A DNA stretch of 64,000 nucleotides. Source: Gammaproteobacteria bacterium (GTDB lineage Bacteria > Pseudomonadota > Gammaproteobacteria > Eutrophobiales > Eutrophobiaceae). This document shows positions 34,279 through 41,709 of this stretch, piece after piece (the stretch's first letter is position 1; each line of letters begins with the position of its first letter). The translations under genes and the position numbers were made by a program. The notes under the pieces are model-generated. The model saw only the letters and a program-made list of their open reading frames with translations, made no database searches and was not told where the DNA came from. Location of the stretch: contig SCUJ01000011.1 of assembly GCA_004297165.1 (NCBI GenBank), positions 277,731-341,730 on the forward strand, given 5' to 3'.

Positions 34279-35313
34279 TCAGAAACTGTCTTTGTTGGCC
34301 GCCTTGCTGCGGGCCTGGTCCTTGTCGACAATGCCCTTGTTCACCAGCTCGTGCAGATTCTGATCCAGGGTCTGCATGCCGTATTGCTGGCCGGTCTGGA
34401 TCGCGGAATACATCTGCGCAATCTTGTTCTCCCGGATCAGGTTGCGGATGGCCGGCGTGCCGATCATGATCTCATGGGCCGCCGCCCGCCCGCCGCCCTT
34501 TTTCTTGAGCAGGGTTTGCGAGATGACCGCGCGCAGCGATTCGGACAGCATGGCGCGGATCATGTCCTTCTCCGCCGCCGGAAATACGTCGACGATGCGG
34601 TCGATGGTCTTGGCGGCGGAACTGGTGTGCAGGGTGCCGAATACCAGGTGACCTGTTTCCGCGGCGGAGAGCGCAAGGCGGATGGTCTCCAGGTCGCGCA
34701 TTTCGCCGACCAGGATAACGTCCGGGTCCTCGCGCAACGCGGAACGCAAGGCCTCGTTGAATCCGAGGGTGTCGCGGTGAACCTCGCGCTGGTTGATCAG
34801 GCATTTTTTGCTTTCATGCACGAACTCGATGGGGTCCTCCACCGTCAGGATATGACCGTATTCCGTTTCATTTTTATGGTTGACCATGGCGGCCAGCGTC
34901 GTGGATTTGCCGGAACCGGTCGGGCCGGTGACCAGCACCACGCCGCGTGGATAGTCCGAGATCTGTTCGAAGATCTTGGGGGCCTTGAGTTGTTCGAGCG
35001 ACAGGATCGTGGAGGGAATGGTCCTGAAGACGGCAAACGCCCCGCGGTTCTGGTTGGCGGCATTGACCCGAAAGCGCGCCAGATTCGGCACGGGAAAGGA
35101 AAAGTCGCACTCGAGGAATTCCTCGTAGTCCTTGCGCTGCTTGTCGTTCATGATGTCATACACCATGTCGTGGACTTCCTTGTGGTCCAGCGGTGGCACG
35201 TTGATGCGGCGGACATCGCCGTCGACCCGGATCATCGGCGGCAGGCCGGCCGACAAATGCAGATCCGATGCGCCGTTCTTGACGCTGAAAGCCAGTAATT
35301 CACCGATATCCAT
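34279..35313 (-). CDS. pilT: type IV pilus retraction ATPase PilT
   Basis: A 344-residue ATPase starting MDIGELLAFSVKNGASDLH. Walker A GPTGSGKSTTLAAMVN, Asp box ILTVEDPIEFVH, Walker B VILVGEMRDLETI, His box FGTLHTSSAAKTIDRIVDVFP and the retraction-specific C-terminal motif AIRNLIRENK are all present. Start moved in from 35379 to ATG 35313 by homology. Divergent from yggS across 171 bp, the usual pilT-yggS layout. Confidence 0.97.
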   Translation of the reverse strand: MDIGELLAFSVKNGASDLHLSAGLPPMIRVDGDVRRINVPPLDHKEVHDMVYDIMNDKQRKDYEEFLECDFSFPVPNLARFRVNAANQNRGAFAVFRTIPSTILSLEQLKAPKIFEQISDYPRGVVLVTGPTGSGKSTTLAAMVNHKNETEYGHILTVEDPIEFVHESKKCLINQREVHRDTLGFNEALRSALREDPDVILVGEMRDLETIRLALSAAETGHLVFGTLHTSSAAKTIDRIVDVFPAAEKDMIRAMLSESLRAVISQTLLKKKGGGRAAAHEIMIGTPAIRNLIRENKIAQMYSAIQTGQQYGMQTLDQNLHELVNKGIVDKDQARSKAANKDSF

Positions 35314-35484
35314 CAATAACCTCCCGAATCGATAGTCATGGCGATGCGCGATTAATAGTATAACGTATCCACGCCGCATAGATTCAGGCTAGGAGGCGCG
35401 GAAGCTAATCCTCTTTATTTACCGAGGATATACACTTACGGCACAATGTTACTGACTTTTTGAAGTATAGACCACTGCCAGTTC

Positions 35485-36183
35485 ATGAAGACCATCGCGC
35501 TGCGCCTCAAGTCCCTGCGGGATAGGATCCTTGACGCCGAAAGACTCCACGGGCGGCCGCCGGGGTCGGTGGCCTTGCTGGCGGTCAGCAAGACCCGGAG
35601 CGCGGAGGAGATCAGGGCGGCGCGCGCTGCGGGACAACTCCGTTTCGGGGAAAATTACCTGCAAGAGGCCATGGTCAAGATGGATACCCTGGCGGATCTC
35701 GATTTGGAATGGCATTTCATCGGCCCGATCCAGTCCAACAAGACCCGCGAGATCGCGGCCCGGTTTGCCTGGGTGCATTCCGTAGACCGGCTGAAGATCG
35801 CACAGCGCCTCTCCGCTACCCGTCCGCCCGAACTCCCGCCCTTGAATGTCTGCATCCAGGTGAATATCGGTGATGAGTCGAGCAAATCGGGCATAAACCT
35901 GGCGCAGCTTCCGGAACTTGCCCAGGAGATCGGCAGGTTGCCCCGTCTCAAGCTCCGCGGGCTGATGACCATGCCCAGATTGACCGAGGATCAGGCTGAA
36001 CAACGCCGGCAGTTCCGAGATCTGCGCGAGGGATACGATCGCCTGAAGGCGGTGGGGAATTCCCTGGATACACTCTCCATGGGCACCAGCGCGGACCTGG
36101 AAGCGGCGATCGCCGAAGGCGCTACTATCGTGCGCGTCGGGACCGATGTCTTTGGCGAGCGAGGCGCTGACCGGCTCGCCTGA
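35485..36183 (+). CDS. yggS: YggS family pyridoxal phosphate homeostasis protein
   Basis: A 232-residue PLP-binding TIM barrel. The PLP lysine lies in LLAVSKTRSAEEI; FGENYLQEA, WHFIGPIQSNKTREIA, VNIGDESSKSGI and SMGTSADLEAAI are signatures. It has no known catalysis and buffers PLP. Followed by proC after 63 bp. Confidence 0.95.
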   Translation: MKTIALRLKSLRDRILDAERLHGRPPGSVALLAVSKTRSAEEIRAARAAGQLRFGENYLQEAMVKMDTLADLDLEWHFIGPIQSNKTREIAARFAWVHSVDRLKIAQRLSATRPPELPPLNVCIQVNIGDESSKSGINLAQLPELAQEIGRLPRLKLRGLMTMPRLTEDQAEQRRQFRDLREGYDRLKAVGNSLDTLSMGTSADLEAAIAEGATIVRVGTDVFGERGADRLA

Positions 36184-36246
36184 TCTTGAGATAGGTTCTA
36201 CAATAGCCCCACAATCAAACGGGCGACGCGAGAGAGAAAGATCGGA

Positions 36247-37080
36247 ATGAAAGACCTGAACCTCTGTTTCATCGGATGCGGCAACATGGGGCGGAGCCTG
36301 ATCGGCGGCCTGCTCGCCGACGGCTATCGCGCGGACCGCCTGTGCGGGATCGACCCTAACCCCCAGCAGCGGGAGATCACCCAGGGCAGATTCGGCATCG
36401 AGGTCTATGAGGACAACCCTGGAATCGTCAATCAGGCGGATATCCTGGTGCTGGCTGTCAAACCGCAACAGATGCGGGCGATGCTGACAAGTCTGGCGAC
36501 CGCGATGAATCGCGCCCGCGCCCCGCTGGTGATCTCGGTGGCCGCGGGGATCCGGATCGCGACGATCGAGCGGTGGCTCGGACACGATCTGGCGGTGGTC
36601 AGGGCGATGCCCAACACCCCGGCCATCATCCGCACCGGGATCACGGGCCTCTACGCCAACCAGCGCGCCACTCCCGAACATCGCCAGCAGGCCGAGTCGC
36701 TCCTGCGATCCGTTGGGGCGGTGGTCTGGGTCGGGATGGAGGAACATCTCGATATCGTCACCGCCTTGTCCGGCAGCGGGCCGGCCTACTTTTTTCTGCT
36801 GATGGAGCTGCTTGAACGCGCCGCGGTGGAACAGGGCCTGCCGGCGGAGCAGGCCCGGTTGTTGACTGTGGAAACGGCGCTCGGTGCGGCCAGGATGGTA
36901 ATGGAATCCAGCCACACCGCCGCCACGCTCCGGCAACAGGTGACCTCGCCCGGCGGCACGACCGAGGCGGCAATCCAGGTGTTGACCCAGGGCGGGATCG
37001 AACAACTGGTCCGCCAGGCCCTCGTCGCAGCCAGGAATCGATCCGTCGAACTGGCGGACCGGTTCGGTAGCGACGCGTGA
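36247..37080 (+). CDS. proC: pyrroline-5-carboxylate reductase
   Basis: A 277-residue NAD(P)H-dependent reductase making proline. Rossmann motif FIGCGNMGRSLIGGL, RAMPNTPAIIRTGITGL, GSGPAYFFLLMELLERAAVEQGL and the C-terminal VTSPGGTTEAAIQVL are intact. Overlaps yggT by 4 bp (GTGA). Confidence 0.96.
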   Translation: MKDLNLCFIGCGNMGRSLIGGLLADGYRADRLCGIDPNPQQREITQGRFGIEVYEDNPGIVNQADILVLAVKPQQMRAMLTSLATAMNRARAPLVISVAAGIRIATIERWLGHDLAVVRAMPNTPAIIRTGITGLYANQRATPEHRQQAESLLRSVGAVVWVGMEEHLDIVTALSGSGPAYFFLLMELLERAAVEQGLPAEQARLLTVETALGAARMVMESSHTAATLRQQVTSPGGTTEAAIQVLTQGGIEQLVRQALVAARNRSVELADRFGSDA

Positions 37081-37664
37081 GCGGGGGTTATCTCTCCGAG
37101 GCCGGGATGTTTCTGGTCAGCACGGTATTCGACCTCTACATCCTGGTCGTCGCCCTGCGTTTCCTGTTGCAGCTCGTCAGGGCGGACTTTTATAACCCCA
37201 TCTCCCAGTTCATCGTCACCCTGACGAATCCGCCGTTGCGCTACCTGCGGCGCTGGATCCCCGGCTACGCCGGGGTCGATTGGGCCTGCCTCCTCCTCCT
37301 GTTTGGCGTGCAGATCCTGGAATTGACGCTGATCAGTCTCATCGGCGGGCAGATGCCCTCCATCTTGGGGCTCCTCGTGCTCAGCCTCGCGAGTCTGGTG
37401 CGTCTGGGCATCTACATCATGATGTTCGCGATCATCGTCCAGGTTATCATCTCCTGGGTCGCGCCCGGGGCCTACAACCCATTGACGGTGCTGCTCTACC
37501 GGCTGACCGATTTCATCCTGCGGCCGGCGCGGCGGCTCCTGCCGCCGGTGAGTGGCGTGGATTTCTCCCCATGGCTGGTGTTGGTCGCGCTGCAACTGGG
37601 GATCATCCTCATCGTGAAACCGCTGTTGCGTTTGGGTTATATCCTCTCCGGGTATGTCATCTAA
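37077..37664 (+). CDS. yggT: YggT family integral membrane protein
   Basis: A 195-residue protein made of two tandem YggT units, each with paired helices and the motif YNPISQFIVTLTNPPLRYLRR / YNPLTVLLYRLTDFILRPARRLLPP. Function unknown; members affect osmotic growth or division-site membranes in some bacteria. Start is GTG 37077 overlapping the proC stop. Overlaps yggU by 11 bp. Confidence 0.92.
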   Translation: MSGGYLSEAGMFLVSTVFDLYILVVALRFLLQLVRADFYNPISQFIVTLTNPPLRYLRRWIPGYAGVDWACLLLLFGVQILELTLISLIGGQMPSILGLLVLSLASLVRLGIYIMMFAIIVQVIISWVAPGAYNPLTVLLYRLTDFILRPARRLLPPVSGVDFSPWLVLVALQLGIILIVKPLLRLGYILSGYVI

Positions 37665-37965
37665 CGAGGATTTGAACAACAAAGGGTGGTTCCGGAGCGA
37701 GCGTGACACCCTGTACCTCTCGATTCAAATACAGACCCGGGCCGGCAAGGACGAAATCGCGGGGATCCGCAACGGCCGGCTGCTGATCCGAATCAAGACC
37801 CCGCCCGTGGATAGCAAGGCCAATCTGCGGCTGCTGGAATTTCTCGCGGAGCGGCTCCATGTGCCACGCTCGCGCCTCAAGATCGTCCAGGGCGAACACA
37901 ACCGTTACAAGGTCGTGGCGGTGAGTGAATGCGGAATCATCGATCCCGGAGTTGTCCTGCTTTAG
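37654..37965 (+). CDS. yggU: DUF167 (YggU) family protein
   Basis: A 103-residue protein with IQIQTRAGKDEIAGI, RIKTPPVDSKANLRLLEFLAE and LKIVQGEHNRYKVV, the DUF167 core. Function unknown. Last gene of yggS-proC-yggT-yggU. In pseudomonads metX and metW follow about here; instead the integron remnant begins about 100 bp downstream. Confidence 0.92.
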   Translation: MSSNEDLNNKGWFRSERDTLYLSIQIQTRAGKDEIAGIRNGRLLIRIKTPPVDSKANLRLLEFLAERLHVPRSRLKIVQGEHNRYKVVAVSECGIIDPGVVLL

Positions 37966-38064
37966 GCGTTAAGGTGAGTCATATCGGACTGACTTTTTCC
38001 GTACTTGCCTCATTCTTAGGATCTGATCCAGGCGAAGATCAGTAGTTCCGGACTTTTTCTTCAG

Positions 38065-38133
38065 GCTTAGCGTTTGATGTGTTCGGCGCGAGCAGCGAAG
38101 CTTCGAAGCGTCCCGACGAGCGGCTGGTTATGC
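38065..38133 (-). other. degenerate attC-like end of the HicAB cassette
   Basis: On the minus strand GCATAAC (from 38133 to 38127) overlaps the hicB stop codon, as attC R'' boxes do, and GCTAAGC (38071-38065), one base off a GTTAAGC-type box, lies 69 bp on. Between them are a GCTTCGAAGC palindrome and GC-rich arms. The distal box is damaged, so this is tentative. Confidence 0.4.
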
Positions 38134-38340
38134 GGCAATTTCAATGTAGGAAGAGCGACTGGTAGGGTTCGGGATTTCATACCCCTCTTCTTTCAACCCG
38201 TCCAGATGGAAGGAAATAGCCTCACGCATACTCTGCTCGGTTTCTTCGATGGTATTTCCAGTGGATACACAGCCAGGCAAATCCGGGGAATAGGCAGAGT
38301 AGCCGGTTTTGGATTTTTCAATAACGATAAGGTATTTCAT
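38128..38340 (-). CDS. hicB: HicB-type antitoxin
   Basis: A 70-residue partial-RNase-H-fold antitoxin: MKYLIVIEKSKTGYSAYSPD, LPGCVSTGNTIEETEQSMREAI, FHLDGLKEEG, IPNP. This short form lacks a C-terminal DNA-binding domain. Its start overlaps the hicA stop as TAATG. The stop codon lies in a candidate attC box. Neutralises HicA. Confidence 0.9.
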   Translation of the reverse strand: MKYLIVIEKSKTGYSAYSPDLPGCVSTGNTIEETEQSMREAISFHLDGLKEEGYEIPNPTSRSSYIEIAA

Positions 38341-38525
38341 TATTTGAGCCCTGCCTGTTTCAGGATACTGTTCATTGTAGCCGGTGCTAGGTCATCTTTC
38401 ATCTTCCCAGGGATGGTCACCAGACCCCTTTTGACAGGATGCTTGTATTGCCGGTGACTACCTCTGGTTCGGGCCAGGAACCAACCGTCATTTTCTACCA
38501 GCTTAATGGCGTCCCTGACGTTCAA
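38340..38525 (-). CDS. hicA: HicA-type mRNA interferase toxin
   Basis: A 61-residue double-stranded-RNA-binding-fold toxin: VRDAIKLVENDGWFLARTRGSHRQYKHP with the catalytic histidine in GSHRQ, then GLVTIPGKMKDDLAPATMNSILKQAGL. Small size and order hicA-hicB are standard. The pair lies between an attC (38558-38618) and a degenerate one, so it is a probable integron cassette; cassette HicAB modules are known in Vibrio arrays. Confidence 0.9.
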   Translation of the reverse strand: MNVRDAIKLVENDGWFLARTRGSHRQYKHPVKRGLVTIPGKMKDDLAPATMNSILKQAGLK

Positions 38526-38557
38526 TGGTAATTCCTTAGAGGTTCATTTTATTTGCC

Positions 38558-38618
38558 GCATAACGCCAGCTTCACGCGCGGCGGCTTTTTGCTGTCGCCG
38601 TGAAAGCAGATGTTATGT
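38558..38618 (-). other. attC site (59-base element)
   Basis: Plus-strand boxes GCATAAC (38558-38564) and GTTATGT (38612-38618) are inverted complements at 6 of 7 positions. Inner arms GCTTCACGCG.CGGCG and CGCCGTGAAAGC pair with a one-base bulge around a GCTTTTTGCTG loop. 61 bp long, and on the minus strand it starts in the stop codon of the upstream cassette gene (ACATAAC). A convincing attC, oriented with the minus-strand cassettes. Confidence 0.85.
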
Positions 38619-39002
38619 TTCCTTTGGTAGTCTAAGTTGTTTTCTGATAGCACCCTCTACCTTATGCGCTTGCTCGTATTCAGTGGTATTGGAAAATCCA
38701 ATAAGATGCTTAGCTGCTTCTTCTGGGTGATACCCTTTGAACTTTTTCAAATAGGCCAAATACCATATTGGCAAGTCCTGTATTGCAGCCGTAAGTTGAG
38801 AAGATGTTCGTCTGTTTGCAAGACTACGTTCACGATGCAGTGACTTCATTTCGTCATTTAACTTTTCTGAATTTATAACTTGAGCATAATAAATAAAATC
38901 AATCAGTACTTGATTCCGAAGATCTCGAAATCTCAGGATCGGTTGCATATTAAAGGTCGTGAACCAGTAACTAAAGGCACCAGCTACAAGGCCAATTAAC
39001 AA
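38613..39002 (-). CDS. hypothetical membrane-anchored protein (integron cassette gene)
   Basis: A 129-residue protein with an N-terminal membrane segment (LLIGLVAGAFSYWFTTFNMQ) followed by a soluble basic helical domain (PILRFRDLRNQVLIDFIYYAQ, LNDEMKSLHRERSLANRRTS, YLKKFKGYHPEEAAKHLIGF). I recognise no characterised family. The start is uncertain: TTG 39002 is given, but GGAGGAAAAT upstream and open frame to a stop near 39050 point to a non-ATG start such as ATT 39017. Its stop lies in the attC box. Strongly AT-rich compared with flanking genes. Confidence 0.7.
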   Translation of the reverse strand: MLIGLVAGAFSYWFTTFNMQPILRFRDLRNQVLIDFIYYAQVINSEKLNDEMKSLHRERSLANRRTSSQLTAAIQDLPIWYLAYLKKFKGYHPEEAAKHLIGFSNTTEYEQAHKVEGAIRKQLRLPKET

Positions 39003-39045
39003 TGATAAAAGCCCAATGTCCGTTATTTTCCTCCAGAAACATAAC

Positions 39046-39126
39046 TAGTGATAGTAGGACAGTTTGTCGGATAATGTTATTGAGCGTCTGAACGGGACAT
39101 CATTAATTACCTCCCTGTTCAATGAG
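39046..39126 (-). other. attI-like leader, copy 2 (inverted partner of 5566-5647)
   Basis: Minus-strand order: a 20-base block (39126-39107), a 15-base block (39080-39066) and a 16-base block (39061-39046), each identical to copy 1. Identity ends at CACTA, and the next bases on the minus strand are GTTATGT (39045-39039), a good integron core box, followed by the first cassette. On its other side, 87 bp away, an integrase N-terminal remnant reads divergently. That is the normal intI-attI-cassette arrangement. Confidence 0.7.
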
Positions 39127-39212
39127 ATAGGATTAAAAAGGATTATAGTCAGCCGTTATCAGGGGTGTCTATATTCCTGTTTTTAATATCCTTAGATAGA
39201 GGATGCGCCTAT

Positions 39213-39390
39213 ATTGATAACCACCGCAACCCTCGTCTTCTCGATCAAGTCCGTACACGCATCCGTTATCTGCATTATTCGCAGAAAACCGAGAAATCCT
39301 ATGTTTAAATACAATCGTATTTTTTTGTACAAGGAAGTGCTGCATCAGGACTTGAGAGAATTCCCGGTTATGGCCTGTGAAACAAGTTTC
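39213..39390 (+). pseudogene. intI: integron integrase, N-terminal remnant
   Basis: Frame from 39213 reads IDNHRNPRLLDQVRTRIRY then LHYSQKTEKSYV and a stop (TAA 39306-39308). NPRLLDQVR...HYSxxTEKSYV is the conserved N-terminus of integron integrases. In the next frame IFLYKEVLHQDLREFPVMA (from about 39319) resembles the IntI segment LFLYREVL that normally lies some 50 residues further on, so the gene has an internal deletion plus a frameshift; nothing recognisable follows. The open frame 39214-39471 is the shadow of these pieces. The rest of the 505-bp gap holds only the attI-like copy. Confidence 0.75.
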
Positions 39391-39506
39391 GGTCCGGAGG
39401 GTTGCCTATTGCAGTATCCGCGTGGGCACGGAAGACGTGCGCCACCCTACGGCGATTATTCGCTGCTATAGTTAGAATGAGAGAAACGCCAACTGGAGCC
39501 GCCGTC

Positions 39507-39953
39507 ATGTTCAACCGTTTGAGGATTGCCTGTTTAATCTTCGCCACCTTGCTGACCAGCGCAGCAGGCGCGGAGCAATTCGAAACCTTCGGCGATTACA
39601 CCGTCCATTACAGCGCCTTCACCACGGATTTCCTCTCCGTAGACATCGCGAAATCCTATGGCATAACCCGGAGCAAGAACCGCGCCTTATTGAACATCTC
39701 CATCCTGAAAAAGGTGCTGGGCACGACGGGGACGCCGGTGCATGCCAGGGTGAATGTCACGGCAACCAACCTGCATGCGCAGGTGCGTGAGTTGAATGTG
39801 AGAGAACTCGCGGAACCTGGCGCGGTGTATTATCTTGCCGAGCTGCCCGTGAGTCACGGCGAGACCCTCACGTTCAATGTGGAGGTCACCCCCGGCGACG
39901 ACAAAACGCCCTACAACTTTTCCTTTCAGCAGCAGTTCGTCACGAAGTATTAA
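39507..39953 (+). CDS. DUF4426 domain-containing secreted protein
   Basis: A 148-residue protein with a signal peptide (LRIACLIFATLLTSAAGA) and the DUF4426 domain: FGDYTVHYSAFTTDFL, AKSYGITRSKNRALLNISIL, VSHGETLTFNVEVTP, FQQQFVT. Function unknown; in pseudomonads it lies with metW. Start ATG 39507 chosen for the signal peptide. The TAA stop is the outermost part of a TAACAGGC repeat end. Confidence 0.88.
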   Translation: MFNRLRIACLIFATLLTSAAGAEQFETFGDYTVHYSAFTTDFLSVDIAKSYGITRSKNRALLNISILKKVLGTTGTPVHARVNVTATNLHAQVRELNVRELAEPGAVYYLAELPVSHGETLTFNVEVTPGDDKTPYNFSFQQQFVTKY

Positions 39954-40097
39954 CAGGCTTTTGAAAAACGTCACGAGCGACGGCAGAACCAGGCGCACGC
40001 TGGCGAAAAACCGCAGTTTACACAGTAGTAAATGAGGATTTTGAGACCGCGCGCAACGCCGTTATACCTAGCGCAGTAGTTATTCAACAGCCTGTTA
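39951..40097 (+). repeat. MITE-like repeat with TAACAGGC ends (full copy)
   Basis: 147 bp with perfect 8-bp inverted ends TAACAGGC; over the outer 19 bases the two ends match at 17 positions. It fits exactly between two convergent genes: its left TAA is the stop of the DUF4426 gene and its right TAA (minus strand 40097-40095) is the stop of xthA. A half copy lies at 27113-27186 and a compact copy at 61957-62000. No open frame inside; probably mobilised in trans. It may also form a hairpin between the convergent transcripts. Confidence 0.75.
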
Positions 40098-40868
40098 AAG
40101 AGTCAGATCGTATTCCATGATCAGGGGGGCATGGTCGGAAAAACGCTGCGCCGTGTAGATCTCTGCGCCACGCACCCGGTCCCGGAGGCGCGGTGAGATG
40201 ATCTGGTAATCGATCCGCCAACCGACGTTTTTCGCCCGGGCCTGACCGCGGTTTGACCACCAGGTGTACTGATCCGCCTCCTGGTTGACCACGCGGAAGG
40301 CGTCCACCAGACCGACCTCGTCAAAGACCTTGTCCAGCCAGGCCCGCTCCTCCGGCAGGAAACCGGAATTCTTCTGATTGCCGCGCCAGTTCTTGATATC
40401 GATAATCTTGTGCGCGATGTTCCAGTCGCCACAGAGGATGTAGTTGCGCTTTTGCCGGCGAAAACGTTGGAGCGCCGGCAGGAGTCGATCCATGAATTCA
40501 TACTTGATCGCCTGGCGCTCCGGGCCGGACGTTCCCGATGGCAGATAGATGGAGATTACGCTCAGCGCGCCGAAATCGGCCTGGATGAAACGACCTTCGC
40601 GATCGGCCGATTCCCAGCCGAGTTCTGTCCGGATCCGATCCGGCGGCTGTCTCGAATAAATTGCGACCCCGCTGTAGCCCTTGCGCTCGGCGTCGTTGAA
40701 GCAGGCATGATAGCCATCCGGGGCGGTGATGGTCGCGGCGAGTTTCGCCGATTCCGCGCGGGTCTCCTGCAGGCAGATCACATCGGCATTCTGCTGTGCC
40801 ATCCAGTCGAAAAATCCCTTGGTTGCCGCGGAGCGGATGCCGTTGACATTCACAGTGATAATCTTCAT
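40095..40868 (-). CDS. xthA: exodeoxyribonuclease III family DNA repair nuclease
   Basis: A 257-residue endonuclease/exonuclease/phosphatase-fold enzyme acting at abasic sites. MKIITVNVNGIRSAATKGFFDW, VICLQETRAE, GYSGVAIYSR, CGDWNIAHKIIDIKN and FSDHAPLIMEYDL carry the metal and catalytic residues. Stop codon lies in the repeat at 39951-40097. In Pseudomonas the paralogous Crc occupies the pyrE-adjacent site, but Crc is catalytically degenerate while motifs here look intact. Confidence 0.94.
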   Translation of the reverse strand: MKIITVNVNGIRSAATKGFFDWMAQQNADVICLQETRAESAKLAATITAPDGYHACFNDAERKGYSGVAIYSRQPPDRIRTELGWESADREGRFIQADFGALSVISIYLPSGTSGPERQAIKYEFMDRLLPALQRFRRQKRNYILCGDWNIAHKIIDIKNWRGNQKNSGFLPEERAWLDKVFDEVGLVDAFRVVNQEADQYTWWSNRGQARAKNVGWRIDYQIISPRLRDRVRGAEIYTAQRFSDHAPLIMEYDLTL

Positions 40869-41000
40869 GGCTGGATCTTCGGGAGTGAGCTATCTCGATC
40901 TTACCATGGCGTTGTTGTTCATCCTCTGTACAGACATGGATCGCGACTGTTCCTTTCGGTATCCTTGCGCCCGATGAATACAACCACCGCGAGATAGCAC

Positions 41001-41654
41001 ATGCAGGATTTTCAACGGGATTTTCTGGACTATGCCCTGGCACAGGAGATCATCCGCTTCGGCGAATTCACCCTTAAATCCGGCCGTGTCAGTCCCTATT
41101 TCTTCAACAGCGGCTTGTTCAATACCGGGGCGAGCCTGCAGCGGGTCGGCGAGTCGTACGCGGCGGCCATCATGCACTCCGGAGTGGCCTTCGATGCCTT
41201 GTTCGGTCCGGCTTATAAGGGGATCCCGCTGGTTGCGGCCACGGCCATAGCGCTGGCGGCGCGTTTCGATCGATCCGTGCCGTATTGTTTCGATCGCAAG
41301 GAGGCGAAGGATCATGGCGAGGGCGGACTCATCGTCGGCGCGCCGCCTCGGGGCCAGGTGTTGATAGTGGACGATGTGATCTCGGCGGGGACCTCGGTGA
41401 ATCATTCCGTCGAGGTCATCCGCAACGCCGGCGCCATCCCTGCCGGGGTGGTCATCGCCCTGGATCGGCAGGAACGCGGGCAATCAAGCCAGATTTCCGC
41501 CGTGGCCGAGGTGGAACAACGATTCGGCATCCCGGTCATAGCGATCGTAAGGCTGGAGCACCTCCTGAGATATCTTGAGGGTCAACCCGATAAGTCATCG
41601 GCCCTGGCCGTCATCATGTCGTACAAGGAGCGATACGGGGCGGGGGTTGCTTGA
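41001..41654 (+). CDS. pyrE: orotate phosphoribosyltransferase
   Basis: A 217-residue PRTase joining orotate and PRPP. LKSGRVSPYFFNSGLFN, FGPAYKGIPLVAA, FDRKEAKDHGEGG and the PRPP loop VLIVDDVISAGTSV are intact. Divergent from xthA across 132 bp and near slmA, as in the conserved slmA-pyrE neighbourhood. Separate from the other pyr genes at 28-32 kb. Confidence 0.97.
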   Translation: MQDFQRDFLDYALAQEIIRFGEFTLKSGRVSPYFFNSGLFNTGASLQRVGESYAAAIMHSGVAFDALFGPAYKGIPLVAATAIALAARFDRSVPYCFDRKEAKDHGEGGLIVGAPPRGQVLIVDDVISAGTSVNHSVEVIRNAGAIPAGVVIALDRQERGQSSQISAVAEVEQRFGIPVIAIVRLEHLLRYLEGQPDKSSALAVIMSYKERYGAGVA

Positions 41655-41709
41655 TTTTTACCCGGCTGACGGCGCTATACTTAACGAAACCAAACAGTGT
41701 GAGTGACTT

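Noticed and set aside
35449..37005. 518-residue minus-strand open frame opposite yggS and proC
   Set aside because: Shadow; both plus-strand genes are unmistakable.
37966..38064. Intrinsic terminator after yggU (CTGATC/GATCAG stem and later TTTTT runs)
   Set aside because: The stem is short and AT-containing and the T-runs are not adjacent to it.
39214..39471. 85-residue open frame as an independent gene
   Set aside because: Its residues include a frame-shifted integrase piece (IFLYKEVLHQDL) and it overlaps the other integrase frame; best explained as pseudogene debris.
40095..40868. Calling this gene crc instead of xthA
   Set aside because: Crc of pseudomonads is a catalytically degenerate homologue; the metal and catalytic motifs here appear intact.
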